The notes under the pieces were generated by a model. That model saw only the letters and a program-made list of their open reading frames with translations. It ran no database searches and was not told the DNA's origin. 64,000 nucleotides of DNA from Linepithema humile. Taxonomy: Eukaryota; Arthropoda; Insecta; Hymenoptera; Formicidae. The stretch spans positions 16,897,431 through 16,961,430 of the forward strand of contig NC_090128.1 of the NCBI RefSeq assembly GCF_040581485.1. The letters are read 5' to 3'. Positions 24,365 through 34,631 of the stretch are shown here, in pieces; the stretch's first letter is position 1, and each line of letters opens with the position of its first letter. Made by a program: the position numbers and the translations under genes.

Positions 24365-25271
24365 ATAATAAGACGTATGTTTACTTACACTATTTTTTAC
24401 TATTACATTTTTATTATAATAATATTTTAATATAGACATATGTATATTTTAGGAGAAACTATTTTACCTAAAGGAGCTGATACAATTATGTCTATATTAT
24501 ATATGCACCAAAATAAGAAACATTGGTCGAATCCCTTGATGTTTGATCCAGATAGATTTCTTCCGCAAAAAGAAGGGCATTGTTCGAAATATTTCATGCC
24601 GTTTGGTAACGGACGTAGAAATTGTATTGGTAAGTACGAACGAATAATAAAATATCATGATAAAATTGCTTTGTATATAATTAACATAATTGCAGGTCAG
24701 AAGTATGCGATGATTTCTATGAAAGCCACTCTAGCAACATTGATACGCACGTTTGAATTCAAAATAGATAAAAATATCTAATTAGAAGACATAGAACTCT
24801 TAATACAGACATAGCATTGTGTACTATGGATCCTCTGAAAGTTAAAATAAAAAAAAGAGATTATTGAATTCAAAAAATATAACAATTCATGTTAAAAAAA
24901 AATATAAATGCAAAATATGAGAAATAAAAGGTGAAGGATATACACATGGCAACAAAATTATTGCAACAGTAAATTTATATCAAAATTTCGCATAACTTCA
25001 AATAATTGTAACTCTGTCAAAAATTGTCGTATTAAAAAAATTTTTTTTTTATTTTGAAGCTTAAAGTCTCTACTTTAAAAAGCATTTTTCAGATTTTGAA
25101 TTTATTCTTTCCCTCTCCCGCTGTTTTTTCAAAAGTAAAGACGTGTTACATCTCCAAAAAATTGCACAATTTGACGTATTCCACGGGGTGGAATAAATTT
25201 TTTTCGCAAATATCATATGTCTATAACCATCGTGAAATTTAAACTTTTCCTTGCAAATTAAAAAAAAAAAA

Positions 25272-25564
25272 CTGCGTTGCACAAATCCTGCTCGATTTCT
25301 GCCGTCAATCTGACATCAAACTGCGTTGCGCAGGTCCTGCTCGGTTTTTGCTGCCAATCTGCTGTAATAATTCCGAGCAAATCCTGCTCGGTTTCTGCTA
25401 CTGATCTGCTGTCAAATTATATCAGTAGATTTTGTAACATTTCTGCTGATATTCTGCTATCATCTGATGTAACAGATTTTATAAATAATCTGCAGTCTTT
25501 CTGCTGACAAAAATTTGTAGCAGACATTTGCCAATATCTGTTCAAACAGACCTTGCTAACTGGG
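25272..25564. mobile_element. Foldback element copy B, right end only
   Basis: Carries the same blocks as 11280-11500 (CTGCTCGATTTCTGCCGTCA and relatives) and runs to a full terminus, CAGACCTTGCTAACTGGG, at 25564. It is cut off on the left at an A-tract near 25260-25271. Confidence 0.75.
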
Positions 25565-25651
25565 AAGATATCCAAATATTAATCATTTTAGTTAATAATT
25601 GCACTGTACCATTATTTCATTTTTGATCTATATCAGTTCTATATCATAAAA

Positions 25652-26088
25652 CAGCGCTCGGAATTAGTTGCACATTTCGGGCTGATTCTCGAGACGACGC
25701 CTCCTGTTCCCCCACTACCGCTCGGCCGCTGGCGGTCGAGCCGCCGATAGCTCTGGCGCAGGAGCGTTTTATATAAGAAATAGGCTGGGTTGTTGAGGCA
25801 CCTCTCAGAAAATAGTAATATTTTTTTTGCTACATAAATAATGTTTATTTTCATTAATAATTAAATATATATATATTATGTATTAATAAAAATAAACATT
25901 ATTTATGTAGTGAAGAAAATGTTACGATTTCCCGAAAGATGCCTAAACAATCCAGCCTATTTCTAATATAAAACGCTCCTGAGCCAGAGCTATCGGCGGC
26001 TCGGCCGCCAGCGGCCGAGCGGTAGTGGTGGAACAGGAGGCGTTGTATCGGAAATCGGCCCGAAATGTGCAACTAATTCCGAGCGCTG
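25652..26088. mobile_element. GC-rich foldback hAT-like MITE, copy 1
   Basis: The duplication TCATAAAA flanks it (25644-25651 and 26089-26096). Termini are CAGCGCTCGGAATTAGTTGC and its inverse. The arms of about 150 bp contain GC-rich blocks such as CTACCGCTCGGCCGCTGGCG around an AT-rich loop. A diverged relative with the same GCTCGGAATTA end lies at 53061-53464. Confidence 0.85.
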
Positions 26089-26323
26089 TCATAAAAAATA
26101 CTTAAAAATATCAAATAAAACACGAAAAATTTGTCCAACACAGTTTTTTTTTGCTAAACATAATTTGTTGTTACGTGTGGATTACACAATGTAAAAATTG
26201 ATAATTTGGACTAATAATATATTTTTTTTTCCTTTGAAATTTTTTACCGGTTCTGACAGGGAAGATGAATTGGACTATAAGGCGCACAATAGAAAAAATA
26301 TTAGGAATAGGAACAAATATTAA

Positions 26324-26589
26324 CCCTTAATCCTGACGGTTTTTTTCGGCACCTTTAATCCCGACTCATGGGTCGCTTTGCGTCTTTGCGTTATTTGGAT
26401 CAGTAAAAACGCTTTAAAAAATCTGAAAAAATTCATGGAGCTTCTTTCAACCTTCAACTTGAAGTCCCAATTATAATATTTCGATAAAAATTATTTTTTT
26501 ATATAGTTTATTATTAAGAAATGGAGGTACCTTACAGCACTTTGAAATTTCACTTGGGTCGAAAACGACTCATGAGTCGGGATTAAGGG
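26324..26589. mobile_element. TTAA-flanked MITE
   Basis: TTAA at 26320-26323 and 26590-26593. Termini are CCCTTAATCCTGAC and the inverse of CCCTTAATCCCGAC. A second ATCCCGACTCATG[GA]GTCG pair lies just inside. 266 bp. Probably a non-autonomous piggyBac-type element. The sequence TTAACCCATTAAGTCCCGA at 31279 may be one end of a related element. Confidence 0.8.
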
Positions 26590-27269
26590 TTAAATATTAG
26601 GAAGAGCAATTTAAAATTATTTTACTTTAAACAAGAGAACGGAATGGATTTATTATTCCTAATTCTTAATTTCTCAGTCAGCAAAGTCTGTTCGAACAGG
26701 TATTGCCAAACGTCTGCTACAAATTTTTGTCAGCAGAAAGACTGCAGATTGTATATAAAATCTGTTACATCAGATGATGATAGCAGAATGCCAGCAAAAA
26801 TGTTACAAAACCTGCTGACATAATTCGACAGCAGATCAGTAGCAGAAACCGAGTAGGATTTGCTCGGAATTATTACAGCAGATTGACGACAGAAATCGAA
26901 CAGGATCTGTGCAACGCAGTTTGATGTCAGATTGGCGGCAGAAATCGAGCAAAATCTGCGTAGTGCAATTTGATGTTGTTTGCCGCTATGCGGCGTGTTT
27001 CTTAAGAGGATGCTAAAGAGTGACGGGCGAACTCCGACGCGAAAGCGCCATCATTTCGATGGTACTAAAAATGAAATGACATTATCGGCGTAGCCTACGC
27101 CGCGTAGGTCCGTGTGTACACATTTGTTTGTAGTGGTAACTCACTACACTGACGTGTGGTCTGTGTACGTGTGTCATCGGAAGTTTGTAAACAAACAATG
27201 CTTGCGCTTGTTTCCTCGACTGAAATTTCGTCGCAAGGCTGCAATATAATGTCCGAGAAAACATAAGCG

Positions 27270-27743
27270 TATACAAGGTGTCAAATAAATATAAACTAAA
27301 TATGACAAAATAATAAATGAAAATATACATAAAATACTATATATATATCACTGAAGAAAAATGTCATATACTTTTCTTATTTTTATCCTTATGTAGCAAA
27401 TACAAAATAACTAATTAATCAATTAATTAATATATATATATATATACACATATATTAAAAAAATAATTATCTTTATTTTATATTTTATATGATGATAACT
27501 GAAATAATGAGAGTATATATCATTTCAGTTATATAAAATACAAAATAAAGACAACTATATTCAATATATATATGTATGTATTGAATAATTAACTTATTTA
27601 TTTATTTTGTATTAATTACATAAGAATAAAAATAGGGAAAACATATAACATTTTTTTCCAATTAGATATATAGTATTATATATAGATTTTTTAAATAAAA
27701 GATTCTATCATATCTAATTTATATCTATTAGACACCTTGTATA
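27270..27743. mobile_element. Foldback MITE inside the TTAA element
   Basis: The left end TATACAAGGTGTCAAATA and right end, the inverse of TATACAAGGTGTCTAATA, extend into a palindrome covering nearly the whole 474 bp with a central TA-rich loop. Arms are about 80% alike, so it is older than the perfect palindromes elsewhere. Non-coding. Confidence 0.7.
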
Positions 27744-27892
27744 AGTCTATTTCGTCTCGTATGTACATCATACAGCCATACAATAGAATTTTAATAGCGA
27801 GAAAAAAGTTGAAATAACCTTATAGATTATTCGATAAAACAAAAACAGACCACAAGTGTAGTAAATTACTAACTAAAAGAAATACGTATTTC

Positions 27893-29770
27893 TTAAAATC
27901 TGCCAGTTTACGAATAAATCGTCTTTAGCTCTCTTTTTCTAAACGGTCAGCTGACGTTAGATCGCCTCTGACAATATTTATTAAAAATTGTTAGCTGACA
28001 TTAGATCGCCTCTAACAATATTTCTTAAAATTTGTCAGTTCACGAATAAATCGTCTTTAGCTCTCTTTTTTCTAAACGGTCAGCTGACGTTAGATCGCCT
28101 CTGACTACATTTATTAAAAATTGTTAGCTGACGTTAGATCGCCTCTGACAATATTTCTTAAAATCTGTCAGTTCACGAATAAATCGTCTTTAGCTCTTTT
28201 TTTTCTAAACGGTCAACTGACGTTGGATCGCCTCTGACAATATTTATTAAAAATTGTTAGCTGACGTTAGATCGCCTCTGACAATATTTCTTAAAATCTG
28301 TCAGTTCACGAATAAATCCTCTGTAGTTCTCTTTTTTCTAAACGGTCGGCTGACGTTAGATTGCCTCTGACAACATTTCTTAAAATTTGCCAGTTCACGA
28401 ATAAATCGTCTTTAGCTCTTTTTTTTCTAAACGGTCAGCTGACGTTAGATCGCCTCTGACTATATTTATTAAAAATTGTTAGCTGACGTTAGATCGTCTC
28501 TGACAATATTTCTTAAAATCTGTCAGTTCACGAATAAATCGTCTTTAGCTCTCTTTTTTCTAAACGGTCAGCTGACGTTAGATCGCCTCTGACTATATTT
28601 ACTAAAAATTGTTAGCTGACGTTAGATCGTCTCTGACAATATTTCTTAAAATCTGTCAGTTCACGAATAAATCGTCTTTAGCTCTCTTTTTTCTAAACGG
28701 TCAGCTGACGTTAGATCGTCTCTAACTATATTTATTAAAAATTGTTAGCTGACGTTAGATCGTCTCTGACAATATTTCTTAAAATCTGTCAGTTCACGAA
28801 TAAATCGTCTTTAGCTCTCTTTTTTCTAAACGGTCAGCTGACGTTAGATCGCCTCTGACTATATTAAAAATTGTTAGCTGACGCTAGATCATCTCTGACA
28901 ATATTTCTTAAAATCTGTCAGTTCACGAATAAATCGTCTTTAGCTCTCTTTTTTCTAAACGGTCAGCTGACGTTAGATTGCCTCTGACAATATTTCTTAA
29001 AATCTGTCAGTTCACGAATAAATCGTCTTTAGCTCTCTTTTTTCTAAACGGTCAGCTGACGTTAGATCGCCTCTGACTATATTTATTAAAAATTGTTAGC
29101 TGACGTTAGATCGTCTCTGACAATATTTCTTAAAATCTGTCAGTTCACGAATAAATCGTCTTTAGCTCTCTTTTTTCTAAACGGTCAGCTGACGTTAGAT
29201 CGCCTCTGACTATATTTATTAAAAATTGTTAGCTGACGTTAGATCGTCTCTGACAATATTTCTTAAAATCTGTCAGTTCACGAATAAATTGTCTTTAGCT
29301 CTCTTTTTTCTAAACTGTCAGCTGACGTTGGATCGCCTCTGACTATATTTATTAAAAATTGTTAGCTGACGTTAGATCGCCTCTGACAATATTTCTTAAA
29401 ATCTGTCAGTTCACGAATAAATCCTCTTTAGTTCTCTTTTTTCTAAACGGTCAGCTGACGTTAGATTGCCTCTGACAACATTTCTTAAAATCTGTCAGTT
29501 CACGAATAAATCGTCTTTAGCTCTCTTTTTTCTAAACAGTCAGCTGACGTTAGATTGCCTCTGACTATATTTATTAAAAATTGTTAGCTGACGTTAGATC
29601 GTCTCTGGCTTTTGTAATTCTAAATTGCCAGTCCACGAGAAAACCGCCTCTGGCTTGTCTTATTCTGTATTGCCAGTCCACGAGAAAACCGCCTCTGGCT
29701 TGAAGAGAAGAATAAGAATTCTCTAATGCCAGTCCACGAGAAAACCGCCTCTGGCTTGTCTTATTCTTTA
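27893..29770 (+). repeat. Tandem array of stem-loop modules
   Basis: About fourteen copies of a ~133-bp higher-order unit, each made of three ~44-bp subunits. Subunit a holds CAGTTCACGAATAAATCGTC, subunit b GTCAGCTGACGTTAGATCGC then CTCTGAC, subunit c GTTAGCTGACGTTAGATCGC then CTCTGACAAT. Two units are shortened. The array ends with three copies of GCCAGTCCACGAGAAAACCG then CCTCTGGC (29625-29760). Subunits share the plan NCAG-NN-ACG-A-rich-CGCCT-CTGN, and the outer bases pair: GTCAG/CTGAC, GCCAG/CTGGC, and in one copy GTTAG/CTAAC. No open frame runs through it. Confidence 0.85.
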
Positions 29771-31092
29771 TTGTAAGATATTTTTATTACGTCATATGCT
29801 TTATATATATATAATGTATATGTGTTAAATGATATATGTCATTCGTCATATAAATAATATATAAGTTATATGACATATACATTTATTATAACAATATACA
29901 AAATGATATTAACTTTTTACATAGATACTTTGATGTGAATATGTATAATATGGAGCACATAATATACATAATATATACACATGAAGCACATGAATAAAAG
30001 TATTTTACAGAAATTAGAATATGAATGTATGTAACTAAATAATGTGAATGTTTGCAAAAATGTTGCAAAATTTATGTGTAATACATACACTTTATCCTTC
30101 AGAGTGCCTTCAATCCATTTTTTTCAGCCGGGTTTCATAGCACATAACACAACACACACACACACAACTAACACACACATAACTAACCTAACAGATTCTG
30201 TATATGACAGATAGCACTGAGAACTGTATAGCGCCTCTATCTTAAAATCCCGGAACTAATCTATAGCTCTTTTTTATCTTATTCTTCTATATTGCACGCA
30301 TGCTTTGCATAAATCTGGAAAAGTATGGCATTTTGAAAATAAGTCTCTAAGCTCTATTTTTTTGGTTTTCCATTATTGTTTCATACGCTCTTCTTCGGCA
30401 CACACCCTTGTTTTGCAGATTGAAGCAGTATAATTTTGATATAAAAGATATAATTCTTTGAGGTGACATTGTCGATAAATTTTCTAAAATTTTTTTTATT
30501 TTTTGGTCTAAATTTCACTATCTGCCGAAAGATTAGCATGTGTACTTTACTTACACCAAAGGATTTGTAATCCTATCAAAGCAATAAAAAATGCCATACT
30601 TTCCAGAACATTGAAAATACCGGTCGATAAAGTAGGACTTAAGCATCCTCTTAATATATAAACTCGTACTCAAGATTCATCTACAGTGCATATAAAGTGT
30701 AGCTAGTGGCTTTATTAAGCTTATTAGTTTAATACAATAATCTGATACAATCCCCATAAAAGATTCAGAATATTAAACTGATTTTTGAAATTGAAAATCC
30801 GCCGCGAGTTGACCCGATATTGCAGTGATTTCGGGATTTGGCCTAATAAAGGACCCCGCACATTTTATATAAAAAAAGTAGCTTCGGTCAAATTGGCTGA
30901 AATTGAAATATGTTTTAGTTTAGGTGATGCTGATCAAAAGTTTCCTCTGGCAAAAAATCCGAAAATTAAAAGTATAAAAGATACAATGATTTGAAGTGAG
31001 TGCTATTGGAGTTTAAGAAATGCCTGTTTTTGAATACATAGATTAAGTTAATATATGAATGTTTGAAAATATACATATAAATGATGTACTTA

Positions 31093-31236
31093 TGCCACTT
31101 CTACAATATTTAATGACTCCAAATTTTCTCTGGCTTAAGTGTGTGTATGTGTGAGTGCGCGCGCCTGATCTCTGCGTAACACACACACACGCACGACAGA
31201 AAGGGTTTGGAGTCATTAAGTACTGTAGAAGTGGCA
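31093..31236. mobile_element. Short MITE with 31-bp inverted ends
   Basis: Left arm TGCCACTTCTACAATATTTA then ATGACTCCAAA; right arm the inverse, with a few substitutions. The loop has CA/TG repeats. 144 bp, non-coding. Confidence 0.8.
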
Positions 31237-31689
31237 CACATTATATATGTGTATATTTTTTTAAACATTTATATATTAACCCATTAAGTCCCGAACGGAC
31301 GTTTTTTCGTGGCTTTTTTTAGCGACTGTCTTTTCTATTAAACCGGTCCGGAAAAAATTTTAGAACAATTATTTCTGACGTAAAATTATTTGAACTTTCC
31401 GAATCTGTCTTTAGAATTTTTCCAAAATGTGATCCGAAAAAGTTACGTTTGTTTATTTAAAAAAAAGGGATTTTTTCGCATCGAAATCGGATGAGGATAT
31501 CTCTGGGAAGTGAAAATCTTGCGTCCATGGACCCTAAGTTTCAAAATGTATGAATGAGTATTTTGAAATTTAAAATGGCGATGTCCAATATGGCGGTCCA
31601 AAGCCATAAATTTGACGCTTTTTTCGATTATTCTGAGCACAACAATTTCTTTTGATGAATTCTCAATGAAAATGGGTCTACTGAGGTAG

Positions 31690-32045
31690 ATCCATTTTTG
31701 GGTCGCTGATTACAAATCTCTTATCAGATTTCCAGAATTCAAGATGGCGGATCCAACATGGCGGAAAATTCTCAAAATTGTTTAATTTTTATAAAAATTT
31801 GTATATAAGGGTTTTTTGGATCATTGATTACAAATCTGTTATCAGATTTCCCAAATTCAAGATGGCGGACGAAAATTTTCAAAATGGTTTAATTTTAATA
31901 CAAATTTGTATATAGGGGTTTTTTGGGTCGCTGATTACGAATCTGTTATTATTTTTTTCCGAACTCAAGATGGCAGATCCAACATGACGGACGGAAATTC
32001 TCAAAATTTTTAAATTTTTATAAAAATTTGTATATAGGGCGTTTT
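31690..32045. repeat. Tandem ~115-bp repeats, three copies
   Basis: Each unit has GGTCGCTGATTACAAATCT, then TTCAAGATGGCGGA, then AAAATTTGTATATAGGG. Copies differ by small deletions and substitutions. Similar AAGATGGC motifs precede it from 31560. The stretch may be the body of a larger element starting at TTAACCCATTAAGTCCCGA (31279). No coding frame. Confidence 0.75.
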
Positions 32046-32704
32046 TCGGTTGCTGACATTCTTCTTTTTACTTGGAATAAAAATCGCTGAGTTATTGCTT
32101 TTCTTGCTTTTCTTGGTCCGAAAACTACACATTGGCTCTTATGGGAAGGCTCTCTCCAGTATGTTATAGATGGCACACAGCGACAATTTGGTACGCGATT
32201 GGTTGCCTTTGTCAAAGAAGACGGTGATTGGCTCAGCGCTAGCTGATGCAACAGGCTGATGCCAGAGAGAAGACGATTTCCGCAAGGAAGGTTCTTGGTC
32301 GTAGTCATGGACGTAAGAATATATGAACGGAGCGATAGCGTGAGGGGTTGAAACTAGAAAGGCAAGGGGAAAACTAGCCAACTAAAATGGCCGCTACGGG
32401 TAACTAATGAGCGTGAAATTTATAATATATAAATATTATTTATAATTATAATATATAAATACATAAAAGTAGAGGTAATAAGTTCAAATCTTCAAATTGC
32501 TCGGTTTTCTATAAGCCATGTGAACGCGATCGCCAAGTCAAGGTTAGATTAGATTACTAACACCGCCATTTTTCTAATCAACCAACATACTGCTGCATGA
32601 TTTCCTCCTGCCGCTCAGGCTTCATCCCCCTCGCCTTTTAGACCACTTATCATTCCATCCAGGTATTCATACATTTATGATTGTAGCGCAGTATATACAG
32701 TAGA

Positions 32705-32935
32705 GCACTAAAGATGTAGGTATTCTCACGTTTGAGCCATTTTTGGCCCATTTCCCCACTCCTTGCCCTCTCGCCCATTTACTGCTGAGCTAAGAAGTTA
32801 CTTCTTAGAGCTAAGAAGTTACTTCTTAGAGCTAAGAAGTTACTTCTTAGCTCAGCGGTAAATGGGCGAGAGAGCAAGGAGTGAAGGAATGGGCCAAAAA
32901 TGGCGCAGACGTGAGAATACTCACGTTTATAGTGC
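32705..32935. mobile_element. Foldback element with triple palindromic core
   Basis: The arms (32705-32790 and 32858-32935) are inverse: GTATTCTCACGTTTGAGCC, GGCCCATTTCCCCACTCCTT, GCCCATTTACTGCTGAGC. The centre is three copies of the self-complementary 21-mer made of GAGCTAAGAAGTT and ACTTCTTA. The whole would fold into one long hairpin. Non-coding. Confidence 0.8.
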
Positions 32936-33162
32936 CTTACCTGGTCCAAAAAACGGACCGGGTCACGCAAAGTAGGGGAGATGGAATAACTCCAGGGAGC
33001 TATGCCAGTCATTTGTCACATGGCGATGCCCCGGGCTCGCCCATCTCCCCTGGGTAAGAACAGGGTGCATTGGTAGACGCGCAAGGTCGGGAAGATCCCC
33101 CGTGATTGCATACACGCGCGCCGATATATCCGTGAACGTCACCGCGGAGCACGCGGCAACCC

Positions 33163-33905
33163 TACGAACTTTATGAGGGCTATCGCGCAAAGCGAGCAGC
33201 CCTCAAGCTAGTCATAAAAACGGCTAAGGCCAAGATCTGTGATAAGCTCTTGAGAATTCTGAGTAGGGACTCCTGGGGCGCTCATATAGGTTCGTGCTTA
33301 GCAAGATCCGCCAGTGACCGAGATCCTAGACCCCCAACCCTTGGAGGATGCAATGTCTGCTCTCTTCCCGGCAGGGGAGGGGGTGGTGTGTCCTTCGGAG
33401 GGTAAGGCAGAACATATCCATTGGTCCGCCGAGCTAGAGATCTCGGTTCAGGAGCTGGCCATCGCGATCAAATGGATGCGTGCCCGTAACGGCATCGGGA
33501 CCGGACGACATCCCAGACCGCGCATGGGCCTTGGCCATGGGCATCCCCAGAGATCGGCTTAGGCTGCTGTTCAACAGCTACCTGAGATCTGGGGAATTTT
33601 CCCACTCATGAAAGATGGTGCGCTTGGTCCTACCAAAGGTGGACCGACCCGCAGAGTCTCCCTCTGCGCTCCGGCCGATTTCTTCCCTCGATGAGAGGGG
33701 CAAGCTATTTGAAAGTATAATAGTGGCTCGCCTCTCGAGCCACCTGTCCAATGTAGGCCCCGATCTTGCGGATGCACAGTTCGAGTTTTGCGAGGGCAAA
33801 TCAACGACAGACGCGATCAGACACGTCCGCGCTCTTGCGGACTCGGCTGTGTCCTGGGAGAAGGGAAGAGAGGTAGCATTGGCGATAAGTCTCGACATCA
33901 ACATT
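33163..33905 (+). pseudogene. R1-clade LINE reverse transcriptase fragment
   Basis: Remnant of a non-LTR retrotransposon pol gene. The clearest frame, 33615-33905, contains LVLPKVDRPAESPSALRPIS, LLDERGKLFE-like text and VGPDLADAQFEF, all typical of the fingers region of R1/I-group RTs in insects. It stops at ALAISLDI, the start of motif A, before the YADD box. Upstream (33163-33610) similar text appears in shifting frames with stops. It is truncated at both ends and frameshifted. The hairpin at 33913-34059 lies just past the break. Dead fragment. Confidence 0.85.
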
Positions 33906-33912
33906 CTAATAG

Positions 33913-34059
33913 CGTTTTCGATTATACGGATTTTGATAGACCCAAGGTTGATTAATGACGTTATTGCATTGTCTCCACCAATAAAAGACGAAGATAAATT
34001 CATAGTAAAATAGTGATTGATCAACCTTGTATCGATCAAAATTCGTATAATCGAAAACG
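33913..34059. mobile_element. Hairpin MITE next to the LINE break
   Basis: Left arm CGTTTTCGATTATACGGATT then TTGATAGACC; right arm the inverse of CGTTTTCGATTATACGAATT then TTGATCGATA, both followed by CAAGGTTGAT. 147 bp with a ~65-base loop. It probably inserted into the LINE. Confidence 0.75.
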
Positions 34060-34630
34060 TTATAACAAAAGCAGCACGCATGGAGCACACGACGCACTCT
34101 GTTGAAAGTTTTGGATTACTTATAGATTTTTCATGCCTAATTTCGACGGTGCGTAAGGTAGTCGGCGATTAATTTCTTTATCGTTTCGTGCTTTGTTGCT
34201 CGCGAAGATGAATAATTGCTGCAGTGTTTCTATCGCTGTTGCAGTTCTGTATTTGCGTTCCGTTGCTTGCGGAACAGATGCTGCATCGGTTCGAAAACTC
34301 GAGCGCGCTTTCGTTGGAAATTTTGTGGCTCGCAAAAATTCACTGAAACTTGTAAATAACTGTGTAAAAAGTCTGTACATAATTTGTGATCGGTGTTGTT
34401 TTCGTTCTTTATTAAAAATTGTGCCATCAAATCAAAAGAGAGAAGTTTTTTTTTCTCCGAGCCTTTTCCTTTGAACCAATTCGCTTACGCGCTCGCTCGC
34501 GCAATTGTAATCTCGCAAACACTAGCAGAAGACCTTAACGCGAGAACCGGAAGAAAGGGTAGGGTTATGGAAGAAGAGGGAGAAAGAGTCGGGGGGGGGG
34601 GTGGGGGGGGGGGGGAGGGAAGACAAGGCA
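34060..34630. other. Unassigned spacer with poly-G tract
   Basis: I recognise no gene or element. A G-tract (34592-34620) broken by single T and A bases sits at the edge of the next LINE fragment and could be a 5' end of that LINE or an assembly artefact. Confidence 0.5.
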
Positions 34631-34631
34631 A

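Larger units (their letters stand above)
16282..24856 (+). pseudogene. Cytochrome P450, CYP4-type, disrupted
   Basis: A haem-thiolate monooxygenase gene remnant. Recognisable exons: 16282-16447 (N-terminal membrane anchor then LPDPKTYPLIGSALYFLG), 17115-17216, 17477-17564, 18173 to about 18360, about 21439-21506, 21766-21855, 21926-21994 (I-helix, ATDTTA), 22333-22510 (KETMRL, the ExxR motif), 24453-24629 (FDPDRF, then haem loop FGNGRRNCIG) and 24696-24781. Lesions: exon 2 loses frame at 17172-17176, where the sequence looks like a 5-base contraction of a TTTGG repeat. Exon 4 runs into a stop at the palindrome edge near 18370. The exon at 21439 needs a frame change after SDEAKD. The I-helix has Ala where Gly is usual in AGxDT. 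The C-terminus has TAA at 24779 and TAG soon after, with the remaining tail (MDPLKVKIKK) in another frame. A mariner, a hAT-like MITE and a solo LTR lie in its introns or breaks. I regard it as non-functional. Confidence 0.9.
27006..30650. mobile_element. 3.6-kb TTAA-flanked non-autonomous element
   Basis: TTAA at 27002-27005 and 30651-30654. The left end is GAGGATGCTAAAGAG and the right end the inverse of GAGGATGCTTAAGTC. The uninterrupted copy A reads TTCTTCATATATAAACTCG where this copy has TTCTTAA...TTAATATATAAACTCG, which fixes the insertion point. No transposase frame is present. The contents are a nested foldback (27270-27743), the stem-loop array (27893-29770) and an inner inverted pair with AAGTATGGCATTTT near 30320 and 30590. 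The TTAA duplication points to piggyBac-type mobilisation. Confidence 0.8.
26675..30855. mobile_element. Foldback element copy C, interrupted
   Basis: 26675-27001 is the inverse of the right arm of copy A, and 30655-30855 is the inverse of its centre (11020-11200). Copy A reads continuously across this point, so copy C was split by the TTAA element at 27006-30650. Similarity to copy A ends near GGCCTAATAAA at 30840. Confidence 0.8.

Noticed and set aside
27893..29770. CRISPR-like array of repeats and spacers
   Set aside because: Units are contiguous subunits with no unique spacers, inside an insect DNA element. It is tandem repeat DNA.
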